This document shows, one piece after another, positions 19,641 to 28,086 of a stretch of 64,000 nt of DNA (the stretch's first letter is position 1; each line of letters begins with the position of its first letter). The translations under genes were made by a program, and so were the position numbers. Below the pieces are notes generated by a model. It saw only the letters and a list, made by a program, of their open reading frames with translations, ran no database searches and was not told the origin of the DNA. Source of the stretch: Pseudopedobacter sp035496935 (GTDB taxonomy: Bacteria; Bacteroidota; Bacteroidia; Sphingobacteriales; Sphingobacteriaceae); assembly GCA_035496935.1 (NCBI GenBank), contig DATJED010000014.1, positions 62,001-126,000 on the forward strand. The letters are read 5' to 3'.

Positions 19641-20046
19641 TATTTTTTCACTCTCATGGAAATAATTTTTGCTGTAGCCGTTTGGGATTATATAAATGTG
19701 GTTGAGATGACAAGAGACCAGTAAGTTACACAGCCATAGCTGAAAATTAAATCATCGCGGCTTGGATCTCCAACCTTAGAGTTAATCCGATGCTCCTAAA
19801 TTATAGCGATTTGACTATTACTTTTTAAATAAATAGCTGCTTTTTTAGATGCTGCCTTTAAAACTTATTACGTTAAAACTTAGGCTCAAATAAAAAATAC
19901 AACTCTTCCTAATATCTAACAAATAACAACTAAGTTAAAAACATCAACTTTACATTCATTTTTTTTAATCACTATATGTCGATCAGAAATTTTTAACATC
20001 AAATCCCAAATACTCTGATAAGATTATGTTTCCAAAAAAAAACCGA

Positions 20047-21648
20047 TTATTTTGCGAGTATTATAGGTGAAAATACAATATAGATAAGAATCATTATTAA
20101 AAGGAGGAGAAAGCTATAAAGTTGTCTGTTCTTCCACGGAACAATATCAACTTTATTATTTATTTGTAAAACGTAAGGTTCCTTCATAGGCATAAAATAA
20201 CCTATTAAAATCATCACCAGCGAGGTAGCTAGGAATATAATTGCTATTACATGCAAGAAATGAAGCTTGAGGCTAAATAAAAATTGGCTAGCGACGTAAC
20301 ATGTGATAAAAAATACCATTCCTATTTTAGCGGCAAACGGTGGAACTTTTTTAGTAATAAATCCTAAAAATATAATTGTAAAAATTGGCATTGTAAAAAG
20401 TACGCCCACTTTTTGCAAGTAATTATAAAAGCCATTTTGGGCAAAAATTATGAACGGGGCAAAAAAAACAGCAAAAAAGGATACAAATATCTGGAATAAT
20501 CTGCCCGTACGCACTAATTCCTTTTCCGAAATTTCCTTCTTCTTTTTCTTCTCCTGATAGGGCTTATATAAATTTAAAACAAAAAGCGTACTACTACTGT
20601 TTAAACCTGCGTTGTAAGTTGTTATGGCCGCCCCTAAAAGAACCGATGCTGTTAAACCGATAAGAAACTTAGGCAGTACATCTCGTACTAACATTGGAAA
20701 TACTTGCGCTGTATTAGTCAAAGAAGGATACATGTGAACTGCAATCAATCCAGGAATGTTAATTAAAAGTGGGCATAAAAGCTTTGCTAAACAAGCCAGT
20801 GCAATTCCTTTCTGGCTGTCTTTCAAACTCCTCCCCGCTATTGCCTGTTGAACGATATATTGCTCCATCCCCCAGTAATAAAGGTTTACTATAATCATTC
20901 CTGTAAACAGCGTAGTAAAAGGAACCGCATCTATCTCAGAGCCTATCGCATTTAGATGTTCCTTTTTTGATGATAGAATTGCCTCGAATCCAGTTGCAAG
21001 ACTCCCTCCTCCCAAATATTTTAGTCCGAATACTGGGATAATAAGAGCTAATACTAACATACATACACTTAATACAGTATCAGAAATAGTGATGGCCCTA
21101 AAACCACCAATTATAGAATAAATACTGCCCGTTATCCCGATAATAAAAACCAGAATCCAGATACTTTGCCAATAACTCACTCCTAAAAAAGCAGGAATAT
21201 TAAACATACCACTAAATGCCACCGATCCGCCGTAGAGGACCGCAGGAAGCAGATTGATGATATAACTGAATAAAAATATCACCGAGACATAAAGTTTTGT
21301 GCTTTTATCATACCTTTTTTCCAAAAAATCAGGCGTAGTCATTATTCCTGTTTTAAGATATATGGGTATAAAATATTCGGAAACAATTAGCATGGCTAAA
21401 ACAGAAGTAACACCCCAACCAATAACAGACATGTTATTGATATACACAGACTCATTTTCACCAATAAATTGATTAGAACTGATGTTACTAAAAAAAAGGG
21501 AGGCACCAATAACTAAAAATCCATTTTTACGACCTGCAAAAAAGAAATCACTAAATGTTGCGCTACGGTTACTGGACGATCCTATAAATGAAATAAAACC
21601 GGCCAGCAGGGTAAAGAAAAGGAAACTAAATAAAGCTATCCAGTTCAC
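20047..21648 (-). CDS. Sodium/solute symporter (SSS family), sugar type
   Basis: A 533-residue integral membrane protein with about 13-14 hydrophobic segments. SSS/SGLT features: FFAGRKNGFLVIGASLFFSNISS after helix 1, DFLEKRYDKST, SIYSIIGGFRAITISD and the TTYNAGLNSSSTLF segment. It should carry a monosaccharide or small glycoside across the inner membrane with sodium. The start is GTG, and its G is also the last base of the TAG stop of the regulator gene (TAGTG), a one-base overlap that implies translational coupling. The operon order hydrolase-regulator-symporter suggests that the transported sugar, perhaps galactose or an oligosaccharide, is tied to the inducer of the regulator. Confidence 0.9.
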   Translation of the reverse strand: MNWIALFSFLFFTLLAGFISFIGSSSNRSATFSDFFFAGRKNGFLVIGASLFFSNISSNQFIGENESVYINNMSVIGWGVTSVLAMLIVSEYFIPIYLKTGIMTTPDFLEKRYDKSTKLYVSVIFLFSYIINLLPAVLYGGSVAFSGMFNIPAFLGVSYWQSIWILVFIIGITGSIYSIIGGFRAITISDTVLSVCMLVLALIIPVFGLKYLGGGSLATGFEAILSSKKEHLNAIGSEIDAVPFTTLFTGMIIVNLYYWGMEQYIVQQAIAGRSLKDSQKGIALACLAKLLCPLLINIPGLIAVHMYPSLTNTAQVFPMLVRDVLPKFLIGLTASVLLGAAITTYNAGLNSSSTLFVLNLYKPYQEKKKKKEISEKELVRTGRLFQIFVSFFAVFFAPFIIFAQNGFYNYLQKVGVLFTMPIFTIIFLGFITKKVPPFAAKIGMVFFITCYVASQFLFSLKLHFLHVIAIIFLATSLVMILIGYFMPMKEPYVLQINNKVDIVPWKNRQLYSFLLLLIMILIYIVFSPIILAK

Positions 21649-22673
21649 TATAAGGAATTTCTTCTGATTAGCTGATTTTTCATTACAACTTTTACAGGCT
21701 TTTTGCTTAGCACAAACTCTGCCGCCATCCTACCCATATCAGCAAAGTCCACAGAGAAAGTTGTTATTCCATCAAAAATAATCTCCTTTACGTCATCGTC
21801 ATTATGCGAAAGGATACCCAAATCTTTCCCTACCTGTAAGCCTTTTGTTTTCGTATCCTTCAGAATCTGCCACAGTTCCAAATTATGGATAGTAAAATAA
21901 ACCTTTCCTACTTCAATGCTTCCGGGTTCGTAACTGTTTTTTATTGTTCCGTTAATGTTATAGTCTTTAACCAACTTTTTAAATGATTTTAACACTTCAT
22001 TAGGTTCAGCAGATGAAGGTTTAAAAAAGAAAACAAATTCTTCGAATTCTTTAATACGGGGAGCGAGACTGGCAAAAGCCTCATAAGATGATTTTTCGAA
22101 TTCTTGAACAATATAGGAATGATCGTCTCTTAGCTTTAAAAAACGATCGACCATTAAAAACTTGTTCATTGGTAACTCCTCAAGCAATGCTACAGACGCT
22201 TTATTAGGAATTGGCGCAATAACGTACATTCCATATTTCCCTTTTATGTCCTTAATAATAGTCTCGAAAATTTGAGGATTATTATGATGGAAAAATATAT
22301 CGAGATGCACATTCTCTCCCAATTGATTCCTGAAGCTCTGATAAAATGTCTCCTGAAAGGTATCAAAAGCAAACAATAGAAGACAAACCTTAAGGTGTTG
22401 ATCTGTATCCTCTGTTGCTACGAAATATCCCCTACGGTTTTTTGATTCGATGATGCCCCTTGTAATCAATTCTTTGTAAGCCTTAACAATTGTTTCCCTT
22501 GCATAAGAGAACTCTTTAATCATTTGATTTACAGAAGGCAATATATCTCCCCTAGAGATAATTTTCTGATCTATGGCATTTATAATTCCCTGAACTAGTC
22601 TCTCATGTTTGGAAAAAGAATTCACTTCTTCCAATATTTTTATTTCATTTATCAGTCCGCTATTTACTCTCAT
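21648..22673 (-). CDS. GntR-family regulator with a LacI-like sugar-sensing domain
   Basis: A 341-residue protein. Residues about 20-90 form a GntR winged helix: LVQGIINAIDQKIISRGDILP, SVNQMIKEFSYARETIVKAYKEL and SKNRRGYFV. Residues about 100-340 have a periplasmic-binding/LacI-like layout (KVCLLLFAF, YGMYVIAPIP, DLGILSHNDD, ITTFSVDFADMGRMAAEF). This domain pair is known from AraR-type and other Bacteroidota sugar regulators. A TTG precedes the ATG at 22673; I choose the ATG. It lies between a clan GH-D hydrolase and a symporter in one operon that carries the pentamer-repeat element in its own promoter, so autoregulation and control of all PUL 1 units is the simplest reading. The effector is unknown. 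Confidence 0.88.
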   Translation of the reverse strand: MRVNSGLINEIKILEEVNSFSKHERLVQGIINAIDQKIISRGDILPSVNQMIKEFSYARETIVKAYKELITRGIIESKNRRGYFVATEDTDQHLKVCLLLFAFDTFQETFYQSFRNQLGENVHLDIFFHHNNPQIFETIIKDIKGKYGMYVIAPIPNKASVALLEELPMNKFLMVDRFLKLRDDHSYIVQEFEKSSYEAFASLAPRIKEFEEFVFFFKPSSAEPNEVLKSFKKLVKDYNINGTIKNSYEPGSIEVGKVYFTIHNLELWQILKDTKTKGLQVGKDLGILSHNDDDVKEIIFDGITTFSVDFADMGRMAAEFVLSKKPVKVVMKNQLIRRNSL

Positions 22674-22732
22674 CAATTTTATATAAAATTCTCAAACTTA
22701 ATTATCTTATTTAGCTACGCTTTATGTTTGAA

Positions 22733-24778
22733 TTACAATTTGATTTTAAGCAACATAGCATCTTTAGCAGGAATAGGAATGCCTACTCCATCTAAAACTT
22801 CATGAGGTTTCCCTGAGAAAACATCACACGAATTATACTTTTTACTTTTCAAAAGTCCCGCTTTATCAAAATCAATATTGACTTCTTTGTTCGACTCATC
22901 AAAGTTAAAAACCGCAAAGTAATAGAAACCATCAATTTTTTTAAAGAAAACTTCACTAGTATTTTCTCCTGTATTGCCATATAATGGTCTAAATGCTTTT
23001 CCATTTGCAACGACCTTTAACAGCTCTTGTCTCTGAAACAAGTCTTTCGCTCTAGAGGACCAGACACCATTTTTCGAAAAGTCATCTCCAGTTATAAATG
23101 TTCCGGTAATCACCGCTGATAGTACCCTCGCTCTATTTTCTCCACGTGATTGGTTATCTAAAACTACATGATCAGCATCAATATAATTATATAGATAGGA
23201 TTGCCACCATCCGTAATTTAAACTATTAAGCGTATACTCGGTTTGTCCAATAGTTTTCCAAGCATCACAAGCAATACGGCGCATATGAACATACCTTCCA
23301 GTAGCTAAACTTGGAGAGATAGCCGCATAAATCAGCATGGAGCCGTCTAATTGATCAATCAAGCACTTCATTCCTTCGGCGTAAGCCTCCATACCAGTAT
23401 GCACATTTTTATCATAAAACGTATCCGCTTCTATAGCCGCATGACCCAGAAAGTCTATTTTGATCATTTTGAAACCACAGTCCTTTAGCTTACCAATAAT
23501 CAATTTTATTCTGGCCTGGGTTCCGGGATGTGTAGGGTCAAGAGCTCTTGCGCCATCAAAATCATGGTAGCCGCCGTTTACCTTGGTCCACATTTCTCCA
23601 AACGTATAATCGCTTCCCTCTGCTCTCCGCTCACCGCCTGATTTATATCCCCAATCAGTAAAGGGAGCCCAGTAAACCCCCGGTTGCAACCCTCTGGACT
23701 TACAGTAGTCTGCAAATTTTTTCAACTCTGTAAAATCACCTTCATAACCTCCTTTGATCATGTTATCCCAATAAGAATCCAGATCAATAAAAAAGTCATC
23801 TCCGTTTCTGAAAGACTTCAAACTGTCTGCAAAAAAATCAACCACTTTTGTGGTATTCTTATAGTTTATATTCTGCTGTAATACACCCCAACTGTTCCAT
23901 CCAACAGGTGTCGGTTTTTCCCAATTAAAAACAATGGGCTTCTCAGCCAGTTTGTTCACTTTTCCATATTCTTCAAGCCCATTTCTCCAATCAGTAAAGC
24001 AGCCCACTAAGAACCGCGAAGAACAAACCTGATTTCCTTCCATATATCCATGTTCTCTCTGATCTCTTGTTACATCCTTGTCAGCATACCCAGAAAAAGC
24101 GTCCAATCTATTCTCTTCAGCACCTGCAGTTGTTATTATCGCTGATTTCCAAACACCGTGTTCAATAGAACCGATTGTTAAAGACTTTCCAGACTTTTCA
24201 TCATATACAGTTCCCACTTCTGAGCTTACCACTTTTATATCTTTCTGAAACTTTCTGGCATCGTACCTAACAAATGCATCGTTATCAAAAGGTACAAAAA
24301 GGGACCTTAAGGAATTGGACGATCCGATATTCTTAAAGCTTGAAATTAAAGGCGATAGATAATTAGATTTGAGATTTTTCCCTTTTAAAATCAGCTCGAC
24401 AAAAAAATAGTCTCTCCCCGTATAAGTGTAAAACACATGCTCAATCCCCGGTAAACCCTGAGATTTGTACTCGAACACATTCTTAAATCCTTTACCAAAA
24501 CCATCATTAATAGGTTCTTTATGAAATTTTATGTTTTTGTAGTTTTGGGCAGTCAATAACTCATTCCTGTTTTTTGCTTCTAGACAAGCATTATAAAGTA
24601 TAACTTTTTCGTTTTGCAGTACTTCGAATCTGCCAGAGTTAAGATTGTACCTAATATGACCTTTTGCTCCAAATGGAACATCGATAACTTTAGGCACTTG
24701 ATTGGACCCAAACGCAGGCGCTAAACAAACACCAAAGGGAAATAGGAAAAAAATTAGGGAAAACCTAAAGACAAACAT
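22733..24778 (-). CDS. Clan GH-D glycoside hydrolase, alpha-galactosidase-like, secreted
   Basis: A 681-residue protein with signal peptide (about 1-24). An N-terminal beta domain (about 28-275) precedes a barrel that starts PTPVGWNSWG (289-298), a GH27/GH36 hallmark. Further motifs: DFFIDLDSYWDN, GVYWAPFTDWG, the probable nucleophile Asp442 in MIKIDFLGHA and the probable acid/base Asp505 in RRIACDAWKTI. A C-terminal beta domain follows. The spacing of the two aspartates suits clan GH-D, but the sequence is not a standard GH27 or GH36, so I call it alpha-galactosidase-like only. The gene is the first of an operon with the GntR regulator and the symporter. Its N-terminal domain resembles that of the partial CBM35 enzyme at 1-784. 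Confidence 0.85.
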   Translation of the reverse strand: MFVFRFSLIFFLFPFGVCLAPAFGSNQVPKVIDVPFGAKGHIRYNLNSGRFEVLQNEKVILYNACLEAKNRNELLTAQNYKNIKFHKEPINDGFGKGFKNVFEYKSQGLPGIEHVFYTYTGRDYFFVELILKGKNLKSNYLSPLISSFKNIGSSNSLRSLFVPFDNDAFVRYDARKFQKDIKVVSSEVGTVYDEKSGKSLTIGSIEHGVWKSAIITTAGAEENRLDAFSGYADKDVTRDQREHGYMEGNQVCSSRFLVGCFTDWRNGLEEYGKVNKLAEKPIVFNWEKPTPVGWNSWGVLQQNINYKNTTKVVDFFADSLKSFRNGDDFFIDLDSYWDNMIKGGYEGDFTELKKFADYCKSRGLQPGVYWAPFTDWGYKSGGERRAEGSDYTFGEMWTKVNGGYHDFDGARALDPTHPGTQARIKLIIGKLKDCGFKMIKIDFLGHAAIEADTFYDKNVHTGMEAYAEGMKCLIDQLDGSMLIYAAISPSLATGRYVHMRRIACDAWKTIGQTEYTLNSLNYGWWQSYLYNYIDADHVVLDNQSRGENRARVLSAVITGTFITGDDFSKNGVWSSRAKDLFQRQELLKVVANGKAFRPLYGNTGENTSEVFFKKIDGFYYFAVFNFDESNKEVNIDFDKAGLLKSKKYNSCDVFSGKPHEVLDGVGIPIPAKDAMLLKIKL

Positions 24779-24784
24779 ATTCAG

Positions 24785-24799
24785 CTATACTATTCTATA
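24785..24799 (-). promoter_or_regulatory. Pentamer-repeat operator C (CTATA, period 5)
   Basis: The plus strand reads CTATA CTATT CTATA, three tandem units, seven bases before the start codon of the clan GH-D hydrolase. A weak -7 box (TACCTTAG, 24809-24802) sits two bases beyond it, the same arrangement as at operator A. No matching TTTG at -33 was found, so the promoter itself is uncertain. Confidence 0.55.
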
Positions 24800-24895
24800 T
24801 CCTAAGGTAGAAAAATATTTCTTTTGTCTTAACTAAAATTTGATTTAGAACTGATTGAACCTACCTAACCTTCCATGATAGCTAGATCTATTGTC

Positions 24896-25801
24896 CTACA
24901 TTATTTCCTTTTTGGTTGCCAGTCTATAATTTTCTGGAGAAACATTCATTTGCCTTTTAAATATTCTTGAAAAATAATACTGATCATCATAGCCAAGTCT
25001 TGAAGCAATATCTTTAATCTTTTCATTGGTAGAATATAACAGCTGACAAGCAGTTTGCATCTTGAGATGAATAAAATAATTAATAGGAGCAATTCCGGTG
25101 TTTTTTCTAAAAAGACTACTAAAATGAGAGCTAGATAAATCATGGAGCCGAGCCATTTCATCTACAGTGATCATTTTATCAATATGATTTTTCATAAAAT
25201 GAATAGTATCATTTATTATATTTTTATGGCCCTCTTTTTCAACATATAAATGTTTATCAGAAAAAATCAAACTTGAAACCAACTGGTGCAAACAAAGATT
25301 TGCGTTACATAAATTCTCGAAACTATACCCCATTTCTAATGAGTTATACATAATGTTCCAAGTGTTTATAATATTTAAATTGAAAGGAATCTCTTGAGCG
25401 CCTTTGTCTATCGTCAGACTCAGCTCTTTATTAAAATCTTTAATATGAACACCTGTAAAATGAACCCAATAAATTGTCCATGGATTGTGCCCGTCCGCCC
25501 AATAACTCATGTAAAATTTATTTGCCGGAACAATAATGTAACTGTTTGCAATAACTGCTATTTTTTTATCCCCTAGAATAAAAAACCCACGTCCCTCTAA
25601 GCAATAAATCAGAATATTGTCTTCACAACCCTTTTTCCTTTCTCTAAAATGTTCAGTAGCTCTTGGAAAATATCCAATATGAGTAATATAAATTTTAAAT
25701 AGTTCGGGGTAATTTACAGTAGCTTTTCTTAGTATCCTTTGAGGTATCGAGATAAATTTTTCTCCATCAAAACCGCTTTCTCTTTTATTAACATGAGTCA
25801 T
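24896..25801 (-). CDS. AraC-family transcriptional regulator
   Basis: The ATG at 25801 gives 301 residues; a TTG start further upstream (25843) is less likely. Residues about 35-150 form a cupin-type sensor domain (FFILGDKKIAVIANSYIIVPANK). The last 100 residues carry two helix-turn-helix units: ITVDEMARLHDLSSSHFSSLFR and IKDIASRLGYDDQYYFSRIFKR, the AraC signature, ending in MNVSPENYR. It is divergent from the L-fucose operon starting at 26055 and is the best candidate to activate it with L-fucose or a derivative as effector (inference from position). It is not in the PUL 1 operon; 117 bases separate it from the hydrolase gene. Confidence 0.9.
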   Translation of the reverse strand: MTHVNKRESGFDGEKFISIPQRILRKATVNYPELFKIYITHIGYFPRATEHFRERKKGCEDNILIYCLEGRGFFILGDKKIAVIANSYIIVPANKFYMSYWADGHNPWTIYWVHFTGVHIKDFNKELSLTIDKGAQEIPFNLNIINTWNIMYNSLEMGYSFENLCNANLCLHQLVSSLIFSDKHLYVEKEGHKNIINDTIHFMKNHIDKMITVDEMARLHDLSSSHFSSLFRKNTGIAPINYFIHLKMQTACQLLYSTNEKIKDIASRLGYDDQYYFSRIFKRQMNVSPENYRLATKKEIM

Positions 25802-26054
25802 AACAAAATAATCGCATTGTCCATTTAATTGCAATTTAATCAAAATCGAAACTTAAACCGTTAATTTAAAACCCAAAATAATCATGTTTTATGAAAACAA
25901 TAATCAAATAATCCATCTTCATCGTCGAATTTACCATTTCAAAAACACTTAAAGCGGTTTAATTTAGCTTCATCCAATTATCAGAATAATAAACACTAAA
26001 TAAGGTATCCGATATTTTAATTCGGCTACGCTCTTTAGAAATCACATATAATAA

Positions 26055-26837
26055 ATGAATTTATTAAAAGATAAAGTAGTTTTTTTAACCGGCGGAACCG
26101 AAGGAATTGGTTTTGAATGTGCAAAATTATACAGTAAAAATGGCGCTTCACTGTGTATCATATCCCACTCTGAAAACAGCATTGCATTGGCAAAAGAAAA
26201 ACTAAACGCTGCAAATATCATTTATGCTAAAGCTGATGTTTCAAATTTTCATGAAATCCAAAATGCTATTGACTTTACGGTTAAGGAATTCGGAAAAATA
26301 AATGTGATTCATAATAACTCAGGAATTTCTAACCCATCAAAAGCAGTACATGAAACTTCTGAGGAAGAATGGCAAAGAATTTTTGATGTGAACGTTAAAG
26401 GAATTTTCAACACTACCAAAGCCGGTCTATCTGAATTAGTGAAGACAGCAGGAAATATACTAAACACAAGCAGTTTAGTTGGAGAAATTGGTCAGGAAAT
26501 TCATGCTGCTTATGCTGCATCAAAAGGTGCTGTTAACGCACTTACAAAATCAATGGCTTTAGATTATGCTGAAAATCACATTAGGGTAAACGCAGTTGCT
26601 CCTGCAGGAGTATGGACCCCTATGCTGAGAGCATGGAGCGAGCAACAACCCGACACAAATTCAATAGAAAAATACCTAAACCAAATACATACACTTGGCT
26701 ACTGTCCTGACGGAGATGTAATTGCCGATGCTTGCGTATTCCTTATTTCAGAACAGGCAAGGTTTATTACAGGTTGTGTTTTGCCAGTGAGTGGCGGCGC
26801 AGAATTAGGTTACAGAAAACAAAAAGAGCATTCGTAA
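26055..26837 (+). CDS. SDR-family L-fucose dehydrogenase (HSD17B14-like)
   Basis: A 260-residue cytoplasmic short-chain dehydrogenase. The cofactor motif is TGGTEGIG (12-19), with NNSG near 87-90 and the catalytic Ser140, Tyr153 and Lys157. Two stretches look strikingly like mammalian HSD17B14, which is an L-fucose dehydrogenase: SSLVGEIGQ around the catalytic serine and the C-terminal SGGAELGY, as well as VWTPM after the active site. Followed ten bases later by L-fuconate dehydratase, it probably oxidises L-fucose with NAD(P) to L-fuconolactone. A role as 2-keto-3-deoxy-L-fuconate dehydrogenase in the same pathway is the main alternative. Confidence 0.8.
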   Translation: MNLLKDKVVFLTGGTEGIGFECAKLYSKNGASLCIISHSENSIALAKEKLNAANIIYAKADVSNFHEIQNAIDFTVKEFGKINVIHNNSGISNPSKAVHETSEEEWQRIFDVNVKGIFNTTKAGLSELVKTAGNILNTSSLVGEIGQEIHAAYAASKGAVNALTKSMALDYAENHIRVNAVAPAGVWTPMLRAWSEQQPDTNSIEKYLNQIHTLGYCPDGDVIADACVFLISEQARFITGCVLPVSGGAELGYRKQKEHS

Positions 26838-26847
26838 ACATTATTTC

Positions 26848-28068
26848 ATGATAAAGAGAATTTCTATAAAAGACAAAAGATTTAAGCTTGACGGAAACGC
26901 CGGAAGCGACGCCATACACAGAGACCCTATCTATTCTTACGCAGTTACAGAACTCATTGACGATAGCGGAATTACAGGAACAGGAATAGCTTTCACGCTT
27001 GGAGAAGGGAATGATTTGGTATGTAAAGCCGCAAAATATTATGCCGAAAAGCTGATTGGAAAAGACATTGAAGAAACCATGGCGAATTTTGGCGAATTGT
27101 TTAATCAGCTGTCAAATGAACAACAATTTAGATGGCTGGGTCCACACAAAGGCGTAGTGCATTTAGCCTTAGCCTCGGTAACGAATGCCTGTTATGATCT
27201 TTGGGCAAAAAAAAGACAAGTGCCTTTATGGAGATTATTAACTATCCTTTCGGCTGAGCAAATTGTAAATACACTTGATCTTAGTTATTTGGAAGATGAG
27301 CTTACCAGAGAACAAGCCATAGTACTAATTAACTCCGCAAGCCTCGACAAAGCGACCAGACAAAATATCACCGTTCAAGGTTATCCAGGCTATGATACTT
27401 CAATTGGCTGGTTCAACTATTCTGATGAAAAAGTAAGAGAAAATTGCTATAAAGCTTTAGCAGAAGGTTTTACCGCTATGAAACTTAAAGTTGGTGCTAA
27501 AGAGGCTGAAAGGGATATCAGACGAGCAAATATTGTAAGAGAAGTGGCTGGAGAAAATATAAAGGTAATGTTAGATGCCAACCAGCAATGGAGCTTGCCA
27601 CAAGCAATAAAGATTTGTGGTGAATTAAAGAAAATGAATCCGTATTGGATAGAAGAACCTACGCATCCAGATGATATTCTCGCTCATCAAACTTTAGCAA
27701 AAAAAATAGCACCGGTTAAATTGGCCTTAGGCGAGCATGTCCCTAACCGAATTATTTTCAAAAACTATTTACAAACCGGTTCAGCATCATTTATACAAGC
27801 AGATGCAGTTAGGGTTGGCGGTGTCAGTGAATTTATTACCGTCAGTTTGCTTTGTAAAAAATTCGGAGTGCCAGTTGTTCCACATGTTGGGGACATGGGC
27901 CAATTGCATCAACATTTAGTGCTCTTTAACCATATTTCCTTAGGGCATGAAGCTTTATTTTTAGAACATATCCCACATTTACAGAAACATTTCCTACATC
28001 CTGCACAAGTTAAAAACGGTGTTTATCAAACACCAATGGAAGTAGGAAGTAGTTGTGATTTTTTATAA
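26848..28068 (+). CDS. fucD: L-fuconate dehydratase (enolase superfamily)
   Basis: A 406-residue enolase-superfamily enzyme. Residues fitting the family: Lys214 in MKLKVGA as base, metal ligands Asp243 (MLDANQQW), Glu269 (WIEEPTHPD) and Glu296 (LGEHVPNR), and His346 (VPHVGDMG). The sequence follows the fuconate dehydratase pattern closely, including GIAFTLGEGND near the start, SIGWFNYSDEK and the end EHIPHLQKHFLHPAQVKNGVY. It converts L-fuconate to 2-keto-3-deoxy-L-fuconate. The gene sits between the L-fucose dehydrogenase and a symporter. L-galactonate would be a possible second substrate. The lactonase and the later enzymes are not in the window. Confidence 0.88.
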   Translation: MIKRISIKDKRFKLDGNAGSDAIHRDPIYSYAVTELIDDSGITGTGIAFTLGEGNDLVCKAAKYYAEKLIGKDIEETMANFGELFNQLSNEQQFRWLGPHKGVVHLALASVTNACYDLWAKKRQVPLWRLLTILSAEQIVNTLDLSYLEDELTREQAIVLINSASLDKATRQNITVQGYPGYDTSIGWFNYSDEKVRENCYKALAEGFTAMKLKVGAKEAERDIRRANIVREVAGENIKVMLDANQQWSLPQAIKICGELKKMNPYWIEEPTHPDDILAHQTLAKKIAPVKLALGEHVPNRIIFKNYLQTGSASFIQADAVRVGGVSEFITVSLLCKKFGVPVVPHVGDMGQLHQHLVLFNHISLGHEALFLEHIPHLQKHFLHPAQVKNGVYQTPMEVGSSCDFL

Positions 28069-28086
28069 ACCAATAACATCTATTAA

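Larger units (their letters stand above)
19489..20046. other. 558-base intergenic region upstream of susC
   Basis: No gene is supported on either strand. The region carries the susC promoter and operator at 19592-19640. The rest, up to the end of the symporter gene at 20047, is AT-rich and shows no terminator that I could pair. Confidence 0.6.
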
